A DNA stretch of 64,000 bases from Amyelois transitella (lineage: Eukaryota; Arthropoda; Insecta; Lepidoptera; Pyralidae). Shown here in pieces: positions 25,697 to 37,042 of the stretch. Positions within the stretch are counted from its first letter, which is position 1. Each line of letters starts with the position of its first letter. The notes under the pieces were generated by a model. That model was given only the letters and a program-made list of their open reading frames with translations, was not told the DNA's origin and did no database searches. Location of the stretch: contig NC_083508.1 in NCBI RefSeq assembly GCF_032362555.1, positions 9,639,001 through 9,703,000 on the forward strand. Reading direction: 5' to 3'. A program made the position numbers and the translations under genes.

Positions 25697-28600
25697 TTAA
25701 GTGGTCTTCTTCCCCACTGAGAGAAAACCGGAGGTGTTGGAGAAATATTTGGCATTAGCTTCATTGACGCGAGTTTCTGCCGCTTGGGGATTTACTATTT
25801 CCAAACCCTGAAACAAAGAATAAAAACTACGTTATGGAAAGTAGTCACTAGAAAACAACGCCATTTTATGTATGGAAGTGGCGACCGGATGGTCATGGTG
25901 AAATAGTTATATTTATATAGAACCTTATTTTTATACAAAAATAGCCCAAAATAACATTTTTCAACTGTTCTTGTGCCTTATAAAAACAAATTAATTTATC
26001 AATTGCATGATAAAAATAGATGAATGCGCACGACGCAAAAGTATGTGCACATATATTTCCATTAACAGTATTTACTTAAATAAAACATTAATACAGAAAT
26101 GAATTTCATTTTCATAATTGTTTGTATAAATGTATTATTAAGAAAATTATATTATATAAATACATACATACATATATTCACGCCCTTGCGGGGTAGACAG
26201 AGCCAACAGTCTTGAAAACACTGATTGGCCACGGTCAGCTGTTTAGCTTAATAGAATTGAGAAGGTAGAATTGAGATTATTTGAATCTCTCTAACCCATC
26301 GGCTAAATAAAGAATCCCAAGTTAATAAGCCTATCCCTTAGTCCTACCTTAACGACATCTATGGGAAATAGATGGAGTAGTCCTATTCTTTTTCAATTGG
26401 TGCCGGAAACCACACGACACAACGGTATAAATAAATGTCAATACTCAGTATCAATGTATTATTTTAGTAATCAAAACCAACCTGTAACGGAGTGAAGGCC
26501 ACAGAAGACGCCGTGCCGGACACCTGTCTCCTTATACTAGTAGCGCCCCCATACTGCTGTTGCTTCTGCAGATTCTTCTGCAAGGTCTTGCTGATGCGCA
26601 CTTTCGTCTTCTCATCGATTTGTGGCAACCTCACACGGCCTGTGCTGGATTTGCCAATAGTACCGCGAGTATAGCCCAGGTCTTCTTGGTATGCGTCATC
26701 TTCGATCTGCGTGAAAAGTCATTATTTAAAATACCGATAAGAATATATAAGCCATTTTTGCCGTGCTTTTATAATACATATATAATATATATATAAGGAA
26801 ATAGCACTTACGCTTCATATAAAAGATCTTAAAATAGATATTGGACTAAGCAACTAGTAATCAATATTCCCAAAGCAAGTTCATAAAAATTAGTAGTAAA
26901 TATTGTAATAATATCAGATGTTAGCTTCAAATTAATTTATATTGAAAAATTTGTCAGTATTTACGTTCGGATGTTTGTAATAAAATATTGATAGGAGGGA
27001 GATAGAAAGATAAGTTGTCGCCATTCCGAGTCGACAAAAGGACAACACGTTACACTCACGTCAGCGAAGTTAAGCCTGTTCGCGTTCTTTCTAAACTCTG
27101 TCATGGCGTAGCGTTCCTTCATCTTGCGCACGCGCTTGCCGCCGCGCTTCTTGCGACTCTGCTCAATCGGCTTCGGGAGTGGTTTTACGAACTTCACCGG
27201 AGGGGGTTCCTGTACATAAATAATAAAGTTGGCTTTATTTAGGGTACCCAGAAGCTATTTCTAGCCAATAAGCAGTAAGATACGAGATAGCATAAGATCC
27301 ATCTGCCTGATCAAAATTTTGGGGGATTTTGAGGCAGATGTCCTTATCTCACTCCATTGCAAAGCAATCCAGTCAAATAGCATCTCATCCGCATGTCCCA
27401 GACAAAGTCGTAAATATTTATGGGCATAGTCGATCAACTCTTTCGATAACCACAGAAAAAAAATTACAATTCCAAAGTGATTCCATACGACATTGTAAGT
27501 AATTAATTCTGTTTACCTGTAATTTGTCCAGTTTCTTCTCAATGCCTTCCCGCAGCTGTCTTCCAATATGGCCGTCCGTGCTCGAGTGAGAGGCGTCCAC
27601 GCGGGCAGCGAGCGTCAGTTTAGTTGATACTAGCTTGGCTGCTTTGTACCTCAGCTCCTTTAAACCAAAAAGAGGTTTTTATTAAAACATATTTAATAAT
27701 AATTGGATTCTAAAGAATTATTACTTTTTTAGGCTATCAGAGCGCGCCGTTTGAACTGGCCGCTATTATGATTTTAAGTTGTACTTGTAATAAAGTCGTT
27801 ATTTTATTGTGTTATTCGGATTGATTCGGCGGTAGGTGCGCTTTTCTACGCCGTCGATTTATAAATATGGTAGTACTGTAACTAAGTCAAAATTTAATGA
27901 TTCTACACTTTTTTTCGTCATTGGAAATTATTAGGCAATAGTACTTACAGGGGGCGTATCTTGTACAATTTGCGAGAAATAAATAAAGCCAGTGTGTGGC
28001 AAGGCTGCCGCCTGGGAGAATCCTGACAGGGTTTTCTTTTGTTGTCCAAGGGGAAGGACATTGCAAGCAGGCATTTTGGATAGTTTAGAAAGACCCCCAG
28101 CCACACCCAGGATTTTTGCTGCTGTGGACGCACCTAGAAAAATATAAAAAAAAGCATTATTCCAGTTTAAGAAACTCTAAATCATAAGGAAACTTAAAAC
28201 TTAGAGTCATATTTAAACAACATGCAGCCTTCCGAGTCTTGTGAATTGTATTTAGCTCGGTATATATTTTAGTATAGGATTTAAATTAATAATCCAGTTA
28301 AGAAATATCGCAACATGGAACAAGAATAAATAAGAATTAATTTTTTATACTTATTTTAGTAAGATTATAAATAGAAATTCACAAACAAAATGAAGACTCT
28401 CAAAGGAAGCAAATTCTATGATAAATGAATTATTGTCTTACCGACTATAGCTGTAATATTTGGTGCAATGAATGTCATTCTACTTTCAACATATTCATAT
28501 ATTTTTGACTTGTAGTTGTTCAGCTCGGCAGCCATGTCACATGCTTCGTATATTTCTTGCAACTCTTTTTCACTCAACCGTTTTCTAAAACAATAATCAG

Positions 28601-30085
28601 GTGAATTGTTTAACTGGTAAATTGTTGTGAGGTATTCCAACTTGGTCAAAAGGTTCCTGGAATTTCATTTTGTGCTTTTTGCTAAAGTTTAATGTGACTA
28701 TCATTTTGTTATCTTGTATGTTGCACATCTTGGCAACCTTAATAAAAGTAAAAATTTTTATCAAGATTTTAACTTTGAATACTTCTTTTACTACCTGTTT
28801 TTTTTTCATGAATATAAATAATTGTTTAATGATTTCACAGATAATATATAATAATGAATATAGCAATAATCATAAAAGGTTATTTAAAAATCTTAGCCTG
28901 ATATTTTCTTTAACTCACCCTTGTGTTGTAGATGCTGTTACGGATACTATCATGATAGTAGCTTGTGTAAGGAAACTCTGAAGGATTTCATTATTTTTAG
29001 CCTGGTCCAGATCATTTCCAAGTTCCTTCACACTCCGAATGTATTCCAACGGAGTAACAATCAACGAATCTAGCTCCGGAAAACGTTTTTGATATTTATC
29101 ACGTACAAATCTGTGAATAATAGCTGAAAAATATTAAAGGCACTATGTTCTTATACTCAATCATATCACATTTATATAGTATATGAAGCTATGAAAATGT
29201 GTGCTATAAAGTTGGCTGATAGAAACATGACAACAACTGTTTTATGTAAATTAAAACTGCACAGGGATTGTTTATACATGACCTTCTGTGTATGTAGAGC
29301 TTAATAAAGATTATTTATATGGTATTATTTTTATATTGTGAAAGAGTAGGAAGCTGCATCACACATATACATTTAAAAGCAAAAGAAATAAACAAGCAAC
29401 CGAAGGTTACAATACAAATACCCACCAATTTCACCATCAATCTCCACAGCTATGTTGTTGGCTTCAACAATCAACTGGTATTCAGGATCAGATTCCATTA
29501 AACCTGTCACTTCAATTTTATTTCGATTGTTACCAACATTTTGTTCAATTTCTGTTATTACCTGGAAGTTGAAAGAAAAGTTACAAGCATTCATCACATC
29601 TTTTTCCCGGAGAGGTAGGCAGAGACTACATCTTTCCACTTGCCACGAAAAGTCTTTTCCACTTCCCTGCATATTTCTTTAATTATATATTATTCATGGT
29701 AATATAAATGCATGAAATTTTCCTAACACAAGAAAATTCAACGGTATATTTCGAAGTTATTATTGCTATTTGGCAAAGAAAACGCGTGAGAAGGGAAGGA
29801 CTATTACACTATACTAAAACAGATAGTAGATGAAATGAAACAAATTGTACATAACCTAAAATAAACTGTTTAAAACCTTACTCTTTTCAGCCGATCAGAA
29901 TCTCTTAACTTCGCTAATTCTCTAATGGAAACATTTTTTATTTCTTCCTCTTTGGGTATAACTGGATAAGGAACAGCAAATTCGTGAGACGCTTCATTTG
30001 TTGAAGTTTTACTCTCGATTGCGGCTTCAAGTTCACCATCATCATTTTCTTCTAAATCCGCTAATAATTCGTCTGCCAAAGACAT
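25697..30085 (-). CDS. Prp31: U4/U6 snRNP protein Prp31
   Basis: Pre-mRNA splicing factor that binds the U4 snRNA/15.5K complex and bridges U4/U6 to U5 in the tri-snRNP, in the nucleus. Nine exons, read on the minus strand: 30085-29882, 29561-29426, 29123-28919, 28584-28442, 28133-27949, 27657-27517, 27209-27060, 26706-26482, 25807-25697. All junctions are GT-AG and in phase, giving 499 residues, the length I recall for human PRPF31. The start MSLADELLADLEEN matches the family. The Nosic/Nop region has KRFPELDSLI, IYEYVESRMTFIAPN and GASTAAKILGVAGGLSKLSKMPACNV in sequence. The Prp31 C-terminal domain follows (KKRGGKRVRKMKERYAMTEF, DDAYQEDLG, SGTASSVAFTPLQGLEIVNP). It is divergently arranged with NTF2 about 1 kb away. 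Identification is secure. Confidence 0.97.
26161..26425 (-). repeat. Full-length SINE in last intron of Prp31
   Basis: A complete ATGT-tailed SINE, in the same orientation as Prp31. Its tail is at the left (catacatacatat) and its 5' end (gtgtcgtgtggtttccggca on the minus strand) at the right. It lies between Prp31 exons 9 and 8. A short tataaata repeat at both edges may be the TSD. Confidence 0.85.
29590..29692 (-). repeat. LINE 3' fragment next to Prp31 exon 2
   Basis: Minus-strand match to the LINE 3' end (cgtggcaagtggaaagatgt, tctctgcctacctctccggg), in the same orientation as Prp31. Its 3' edge lies about 28 nt upstream of the exon 2 splice acceptor. Confidence 0.75.
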
Positions 30086-31098
30086 TTCGGCAAAATTATT
30101 GCTTAGACTTTAAGTTGTATCTTTCTATCTTAAAGTTTACAATCTTTAAAACACGTAAAAAAACAATGAAAGATGAATGCACAAAGTAAATAAAGCTATT
30201 AATACTGTGATGAATGAAAGCAAACAAACACTGATTGTCTGAAGAAACTGTTCTAAATTTATTATATAAATGAACTGACTGCAGTCAACGTCAATCAATC
30301 TGACACTTGTAACTATGACATTGACGATTTGTCTATGGTCATACTCGCGTCTAGATAGTCTTTGACGTTGATCTACATTGTCTATGACATTTGACTCTAT
30401 ACCATAAACAATCAGGGTTCCTATCTATGTTATTACCCTATAGCTTAGAAAATTTAAACTTCAGAAGTGTCAATAACGAGAGAATTTGTTAGTAATAATT
30501 TCAATTAGATAAAACGTTAATCGCCTAGCCTATCACTATATTAATATCAATTAGTCACTAACCCATACAGCTGAACGTGGCCTTTCAGTGTTTTCAGGAC
30601 TTTGCGCCTCTATCGTGACCTTATAACTGGACTATCTGATCAGCAAATATTTTATAGTGCGAATACTTTGCTGTTTCGCTGAAATTTTGTGTTATCCACT
30701 GACTTGAATAATACAATCAGAAATTTAATTGTAACAAAAACGCACTTTGTGCTTTTTTCTGTTTATTTTTGCAATTAAAATCAGTAGAGTATGTTCTAAA
30801 ATTCGCTTTCAAAGGGAAGTGGTTTAATTGCCCACTCTCATGCTAATATCAGTGCTATCAAATCTATACTTTGAAATGTTAATACCTATCTATTGCCGTC
30901 GCCATTAAAATATAGTCATTTAGGTCTGTTTAGTTTTGACTCTTGGAGAATTTGCATCATTGAAGTTGGCAACCTTAATCTATTGCCATTTTCTGATTTT
31001 TTCTTTGTGAAAGGTATCAAGAGGCTCAAAAGGCCTAAATTTTAAACGCTATAAAGTGAATTCAGTTCGTAGTGATATTTAAAACAAATTTCAGCCAA
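30086..31098. promoter_or_regulatory. Divergent promoter region Prp31 / NTF2
   Basis: About 1 kb separates the two start codons, so both promoters and 5' leaders must lie here. I see no convincing TATA box. A SINE scrap lies at 30556-30620 (acagctgaacgtggcctttc). 'ttcagccaaatgg' right before the NTF2 start could be a 3' splice site for a leader intron. The control elements themselves are not resolved. Confidence 0.5.
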
Positions 31099-33506
31099 AT
31101 GGCACTCAACCCACAGTACGATGCTATCGGAAAAGGATTCGTGCAGCAATATTACGCTTTGTTCGACGATCCGGCGTCACGAGCAAGCTTAGCAAATATG
31201 TACAACGTGAGTATTTGAGCAGTTTTTCGTATAATTTAATTTAATTCCTTAAATATCAAATAGCAATTTTGAGGTTCATTAGAAATTAAAATATCTGTGA
31301 ACCTGTGAGTCAATATTTTAGGTTAGTTTAGCTGAGATACTCCCGCCGAAAATATTGCAATATGAATCACAATAGCTATGACTTATTAACTACGTCGTTG
31401 ATTTTGTTACCTTCTTCATCTCATCTTCACAATACTAAAAGTTTTGTGGACTCCCAACACCATTATTAAAGGATTACTTAAGATATTTTTTATCCTATGC
31501 AATGCTATATTCGTGTCAAGATAAAATAAAAAAAAAATTAAAACCCTCAATTTGGCTTGTTGTCATAAGTAAAAATAATATCAGGCAACTACTAACATTT
31601 ATTTCAGGAAACTATAATAATATATAACTAATGCCTACCTATGAAGAGTTACAACTTATAATGTTAATTATCTACTTTAGCATTTTCCAGTGAAAATCTT
31701 GTCATTGTTATATTACAAAATATTCATATTAGAATTCATAACAATTCAATTTTCTAATTTATGCTGTGTGGTTCTCAGTGAAAGGCGACTTAGAGATAGG
31801 CTTATGAACTTGGAATTCTTATAGGTTGTGTCACTATTTGAATCTCAATTCTAACATTAAGCCTTACAGCTGAATGTGGCCTGTCAGTCCTTAAAAACTG
31901 CTGGCTCTGTCTACCCAGCAAGTGATATAGATAGAATTATATGAATTAATTAATTTCCATAAATTCTGATAGTACTAGAAAATTATTATTTAATAACCAT
32001 TTATTATCATATTTCTAGGTTGAGACATCTTTTATGACCTTTGAAGGAGTACAAATACAAGGTGCAGCTAAGATAATGGAAAAGTTAAATGTAAGTAACA
32101 ATTGAACCTACATTTGTCATCATGACAAATATTTTTTTTAATAAACCCACCTGATAATGCATTGTCCAGTAATAAATATGTGAAATAGACATTTTCTTAA
32201 TGCCTTATCAGACCTGATTAGCAAATTTATTATAGAAATACAAGTAGATTTTGCAGTATTTGCAGGTATTATGTTGTTGACTTTTTTTCACTGCCCTGTT
32301 GTATTTTTTGTACCTAAAAAAGTCATTCTAATTGTTTCAGGCATTAACTTTCCAAAAAATTGGTAGATTAATAACATCAGTGGACTCACAACCAATGTTT
32401 GATGGAGGAGTTCTAATTAATGTACTCGGCAGATTGCAGGTGGGCATACTCATATTATTAATACATTACTAGCTTAAGTTGTTCTAGCATAAGGTCAAGT
32501 GTACCCGAAACTCATTAAGTGATTTATGAATGTGGATTAAGCAAAAAAAGTATGCAGTGATTGTGGCAAGTGGAAAGATGTCTCTGCCTACCCTTCTGAG
32601 GAAAAGGTTCAATTTTATGTATATGTAATATGATAATTCCACGGTTTTACTTGTGTTAAAATTTTGGTTTGTTTGTTATACTGTTGTATTATGGTATATT
32701 TCTGTAAAGACCCTTTTAAATTAGTTCAATAGTTGTTGGATGAAAAAGTTTCAAACACATGCTGGTCACAAAATTTTGCATATTAAAATGTATTGAGTTG
32801 TGAATCATCATATAAGCACATCACACTGACTAGTTGGAAGCAGCCTCATTGCAAAATTTATTTTTGCAAATTTAGTAAGGAATCTATGAGTGATAGATCA
32901 ACTTATTCATTGATCACACATAAAGTTATTCAAAGTGTAGAGAAGAGTTGTTTATAAATATGCAGAAAACCGTTACTATGTTCTTCTGATGAATCATCAT
33001 TAGATAATGCTGAAATGAAAGTATGCAATGCAGCCATAGATATTTTAGGATTTACTGGTCTAGCTAAAGTTATATTTAGGAGAAAATGTATCCCTTTTTT
33101 GAATTATCTTTAACACACACACATAATCACGTCTATATCCCTTGCGGAGTAGACAGAGCCAACAGTCTTGAAGAAACCAATCGGCCACATTCATTCTTCT
33201 TTGAGACGATGGGCAAGCAACCTGTCACTATTTTAATCCCAATTTCATCATTAAGCCAAACAGCTGAATGTGGCCATTATCTCTTCCGTCTATTGTATTG
33301 TGACTTGTAACAAAATATTACATTTTATTTATTAAGCTAAAAATACTTTGAACATATTGTTTAGGTTGTTTATAATAATGTTACATTTGTAACAGACAGA
33401 TGACGACCAACCGCACGGCTACCTCCAAACGTTTGTTTTGAAGCCAATAGGAAACTCATTCTATGTAGAGCATGACATATTCAGGCTGGCACTACATGAC
33501 GTTTAA
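31099..33506 (+). CDS. Ntf-2: Nuclear transport factor 2, first isoform
   Basis: Small dimeric carrier that imports RanGDP into the nucleus and binds FG nucleoporins. Exons: 31099-31206, 32019-32090, 32341-32439, and terminal exon 33396-33506; all in phase with GT-AG ends, giving 129 residues, the usual NTF2 size. The start MALNPQYDAIGKGFVQQYYA is the classical N-terminus. SFMTFEGVQIQGAAKIMEKL and SVDSQPMFDGGVLINVLGRL are the conserved core. This isoform ends QTFVLKPIGNSFYVEHDIFR then LALHDV. A second, interchangeable last exon lies 1.1 kb downstream. Identification is secure; which isoform dominates cannot be read from DNA. Confidence 0.96.
31760..31950 (+). repeat. SINE in NTF2 intron 1
   Basis: Diverged ATGT-tailed SINE ('tgctgtgtggttctcagtg', internal deletion, 'tgtcactatttgaatctcaa', 'ggctctgtctacccagcaag') ending about 70 nt before exon 2. 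Confidence 0.75.
32492..32628 (+). repeat. LINE 3' fragment in NTF2 intron 3
   Basis: Diverged copy of the LINE ORF end and 3' end: 'ggtcaagtgtacccgaaact', 'gtggcaagtggaaagatgtc', 'tctgcctacccttctgagga', 'ttttatgtatatgtaa'. Confidence 0.75.
33113..33290. repeat. Two SINE fragments in inverted order
   Basis: 33113-33188 is a minus-strand SINE 3' end ('aatcacgtctatatcccttg', 'agacagagccaacagtcttg'). It is joined directly to a plus-strand middle segment at 33189-33290 ('gagacgatgggcaagcaacc', 'aagccaaacagctgaatgtg'). It lies in NTF2 intron 3, just upstream of the first terminal exon. Confidence 0.7.
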
Positions 33507-34603
33507 ATTGTCTTACAACATTGGCAGAGTAAGATATTATAGTGATAACGCACCGTTTTATATCCCTTGCTTGCCTGCAACCACTTGTGCCTAACAATTA
33601 AAATATAACATTTTCAGTACTAATGAAACCTGATTAAGTTAGTAGTTAAGCAAAACAATATTAATTTAGCTTGTATAGGTTTGTTGTAAGGTATATATAA
33701 AAATATAGGATGTTTTTTCAACTATCTTAACTAAATGCAAAAATGCGTGGATATTCTATCAATATTGCGCTAGGACTTCTTGCGAGTGCCCATAGACTAT
33801 GGTAACTGCAAACCATTGAAAAACTTAGTATGGAATGCTTTCGGTACGCTAGATGATCCATCTGCAGTTCACGATGATTATATTTAATGCTTGTATGGAT
33901 TATCTATCTGGCACTGCATCCATCTATATTTACTTTTTAATTTCTTATTTGGTAACATGGCTCAGGCATAATATCTACTTTATATCACACATGTTTAATC
34001 AGCATAGTCTTTCATGAATATCACCACTATGTTTAGTACTTACTAATCTATTATTTTTAAATAATTGTAATGTCTGCTCATTGCTTGTTATCAATTAATG
34101 AGTTTAATGGTTTCTTGTTTTATTTTGCGTCTTTAGATAACGCGCGTGGTAAAGATTTAATTCAGTCTTGCAATTAGGTTGCCCAGCATGGTGTATACGA
34201 GATTTTGTAAATATTAGATATTTTACATTCAAAGTTCTACAAATTAAGTACGAATATTTTATTGGTATATTAACTGGACGAGCAAACACACCGTGAGAAA
34301 ACCTCTTCAGGCAACAGAATGTGTCACCATGGTACAATAGGTCAGGGGTTAACTGTGTGACAGGGGTCAGATCATAATGAATTCTATGGATCAGACGGCA
34401 GTCGCTTCACTGTTACTTTTATTTTACTGTGACACAGACACTGAACTTATTAGCCAGTCCATAAAATATTTGTGCTTTATTATGCGAACTATATCCTAAA
34501 AACATTTACATAAGTAGTGCCTATGTTTTAAGTATTGTGTACATAATTCCATAATTGTACCTATGTTGTAGACCCCAAATAATGTTGTTAATTCTTTTTC
34601 CAG

Positions 34604-34717
34604 TGTGACGAAGATCCTCCACACCCGTACATGCAGACTTTCGTATTGAAGCCACTCGGAGAATCATTCTTTGTCCAACATGACATATTCCGCCTCGGCA
34701 TCCACGACGTAGCCTAA
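34604..34717 (+). CDS. Ntf-2: NTF2 alternative last exon (second isoform)
   Basis: Preceded by 'attctttttccag', this exon starts with CDEDPPHPYMQTFVLKPLGE and ends FRLGIHDVA, then stop. It fits the phase of exon 3 (ends at 32439, phase 0), giving a 130-residue protein. It is a diverged duplicate of the exon at 33396-33506: both read (C/T)D(E/D)D(P/Q)PHxYxQTFVLKP(L/I)G(E/N)SF(F/Y)V(Q/E)HDIFRLxxHDV. The changes fall in the C-terminal strands that help build the NTF2 fold and dimer. It is an alternative terminal exon, not a separate gene, because no start or core is present. Confidence 0.92.
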   Translation, partial: CDEDPPHPYMQTFVLKPLGESFFVQHDIFRLGIHDVA

Positions 34718-35045
34718 CTTTAATCATCACACCTCCAAACAAGGTCATACGTAATGTGTGATCAACGCTGTAATAAATCTTGTTTTGGTTAACTAGGTAT
34801 AAGTAACGAATTGAATGAATTGCCTAAATTCAGCTTGTAAAACAGGAAGGTGGTGATCTCAATGTATTGATCATACACGTGACGTGAACAACTCGAAGCC
34901 TTATTGAAAGTTTATGTAATATTTCTAATATTTCTTCACACTACATAAATCAGTAATCCCGTATTTTTTTTTGGCTTCTAAGACGGCTTTAGTTAAAATA
35001 ACGGCGGATTTTTTTTTCAGTTACATGTATACATACATTTTATAA

Positions 35046-35051
35046 AATAAA
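35046..35051 (+). terminator. Poly(A) signal after NTF2 second last exon
   Basis: AATAAA about 330 nt after the second stop codon. A weaker ATTAAA at 33597-33602 could serve the first terminal exon. Confidence 0.5.
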
Positions 35052-37042
35052 TATAATTTTATAATCTTGTGTCTGTATGTTATTTATCTCCTGTTCAATT
35101 TATTGCTTATTTAATTCTTCTAGTGGGTATCTCTTAAAAGCTTAAAACATATTCCCAAGTATTCCCGTTTGTGTACTATTCAGATAGTTTCGCAACTCGT
35201 CTTAAAGATTTAAGCTGTTTAGTCGCTTCTTGCGACATCTGTACATGAAGACAGTGATGTAAGGTGATAAAAAATAGACAAAAAAAGATGCTAAGACAAT
35301 CATGTATTAAGTTATAAATAGTCAAAAATTAACAAAAGAACCACTGAAAACAGGTACATTTTTACCAATCTCAGAATTTTAACTCCTCCCTTTAATCCTT
35401 AGAAGCTACGAACACTTACAAGTTTACTTTGCATGCACTACAATACGAATTACACACTCGCCCCTGTCGGGACCAAACTTGTCTAAGTGAATGACTAGGT
35501 TGCAGACGGGTTACTCTCGAGTCTCGATGCAAAGTTGACATTGTTATGTTCTCGCAGAAGTCTGTATAATGGTTGTCCTGAATTTTATATTTTATTTGCA
35601 GTTTAATTGCTAATGCCATGAGCAAATTCGTGAAATGCCAACTATTCTACATATTTGTTTAGTGACTTGGTAGTGCACTCATATTTGCTATGTTGAATGG
35701 ATAGATAAAGCAAAGTTTAGAATAATAAATAATTATAAAAATTTTCCTTTTCCCTTACTTAATTTCGGAACATTGTTTGTATTCCTATCAGCTCCTGCCC
35801 CCGTAGTATGGCACGCGCGACGCAGTTTTTATCGCGCGAAAAGCTATCGCTGTTTCGCTTTTTACCTTTTCTTGTCTGTAGAAGTTGGCATTTTGCGAAT
35901 GTTTCATTTACCAGGCGTTTCCGATCACGAAATCCGTGTTCGTACAGAATCCAATCACTAGTACTAGCTACATTTTTATTTTTAGTTATTGCTCATAAAG
36001 CAGTTTCTGTTTAAAAATCAGAACATTACCTTACAAATATTTAAACGAGAACAAAGTGGATTTTTTATTGTAGACTTTTTTGATAAAATGTAAAATATGA
36101 AAAATTTTCAAACTGTTAAAGGGAACACCACATATCACCGAGGTGACTATAAGCAGAGATCAAATGAGACATGGCAAGACCTCTCGGTCACTTTCACGTA
36201 ACATATTTTTTGTACAATAGCCTCTCATGAGTACATGTTCCTTCACATTCATGACCTCCTTTTTATAAGTCGGCAAAACAATTACTGAATAACATTGAGT
36301 CGGGAACATTATTTGTCGCATCAGACAATAGTAGCGATACAAAATACTTTCAAATTTGCATTTCATAAGCAGTAAAATGTTTCATACTGATCAGTTTTGA
36401 GCTTCGAGTTGCATATCTCGGGGTTTTACTTTACAACTAATAAGTACAAAGGCATATGCAAATTTTCCCACATAAGAAAAAAAATGTAATTAACAATACG
36501 ACTACTGTAAATAGTCTGTTGTAACAACGGAAATTTCATATAAATTTTATTTCGTTTGTTTATCCATAATAATTCATGATTTTCTATTAAACTGAAAAAT
36601 AAAAATAATCAAAAAGAAAAAATACTCATTGCAAGCATTGAATTCAGACATTTACTTTTGACGCAAATGCCCATAAGAACTAGAAAAAAAAAAGAAATTG
36701 CGTCACATAAAAATAAGTTGAAATCACAACAGTTTTTCTAAAGTAACCATGATATCAATTCAAACGACAATTTAGTAGACAATATTCAACGCATAAAAAT
36801 GCACAACAAAAACAGTGCCAATCAAGGTAGATGTGCGTTTGACTTACAGCATCCGATCAGATAGCGGCCATTTCGGTTCAACTTGTATTCCGGCCATTTT
36901 AAAATAGGAGATCGCAACTCGGCTCAGATTATTCACGAACGTTGACAAGACTTATCTTTTATCTCACTCTATAGGCACCTGAAGTTAACTGAGAGACTTA
37001 ACCCTACCAACGTTCGTGAATAAAACAGGGTGTTTGTATAAT
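35052..37042. other. Intergenic between NTF2 and TPR gene
   Basis: The two genes converge here, so the region holds both 3' ends. No coding sequence that I can support. A 16-bp inverted repeat lies at the right end (listed separately). Confidence 0.55.
36929..37023. repeat. 95-bp element with perfect 16-bp inverted ends
   Basis: ttattcacgaacgttg (36929-36944) is the exact reverse complement of 37008-37023, with 63 nt between. It lies 20 bp beyond the TPR gene stop codon, so it is in that gene's 3' UTR. It may be a tiny MITE or an RNA stem. Confidence 0.6.

Noticed and set aside
27720-27900. Solo LTR remnant in Prp31 intron 5
   Set aside because: A polyadenylation-like 'gtaataaagtcg' and GC-rich flanks hinted at an LTR, but no terminal TG/CA pair or duplication could be placed.
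33396-34717. Two separate NTF2 genes
   Set aside because: Only the last exon is duplicated; no second start or core exons exist. Alternative last exons are the simpler reading.
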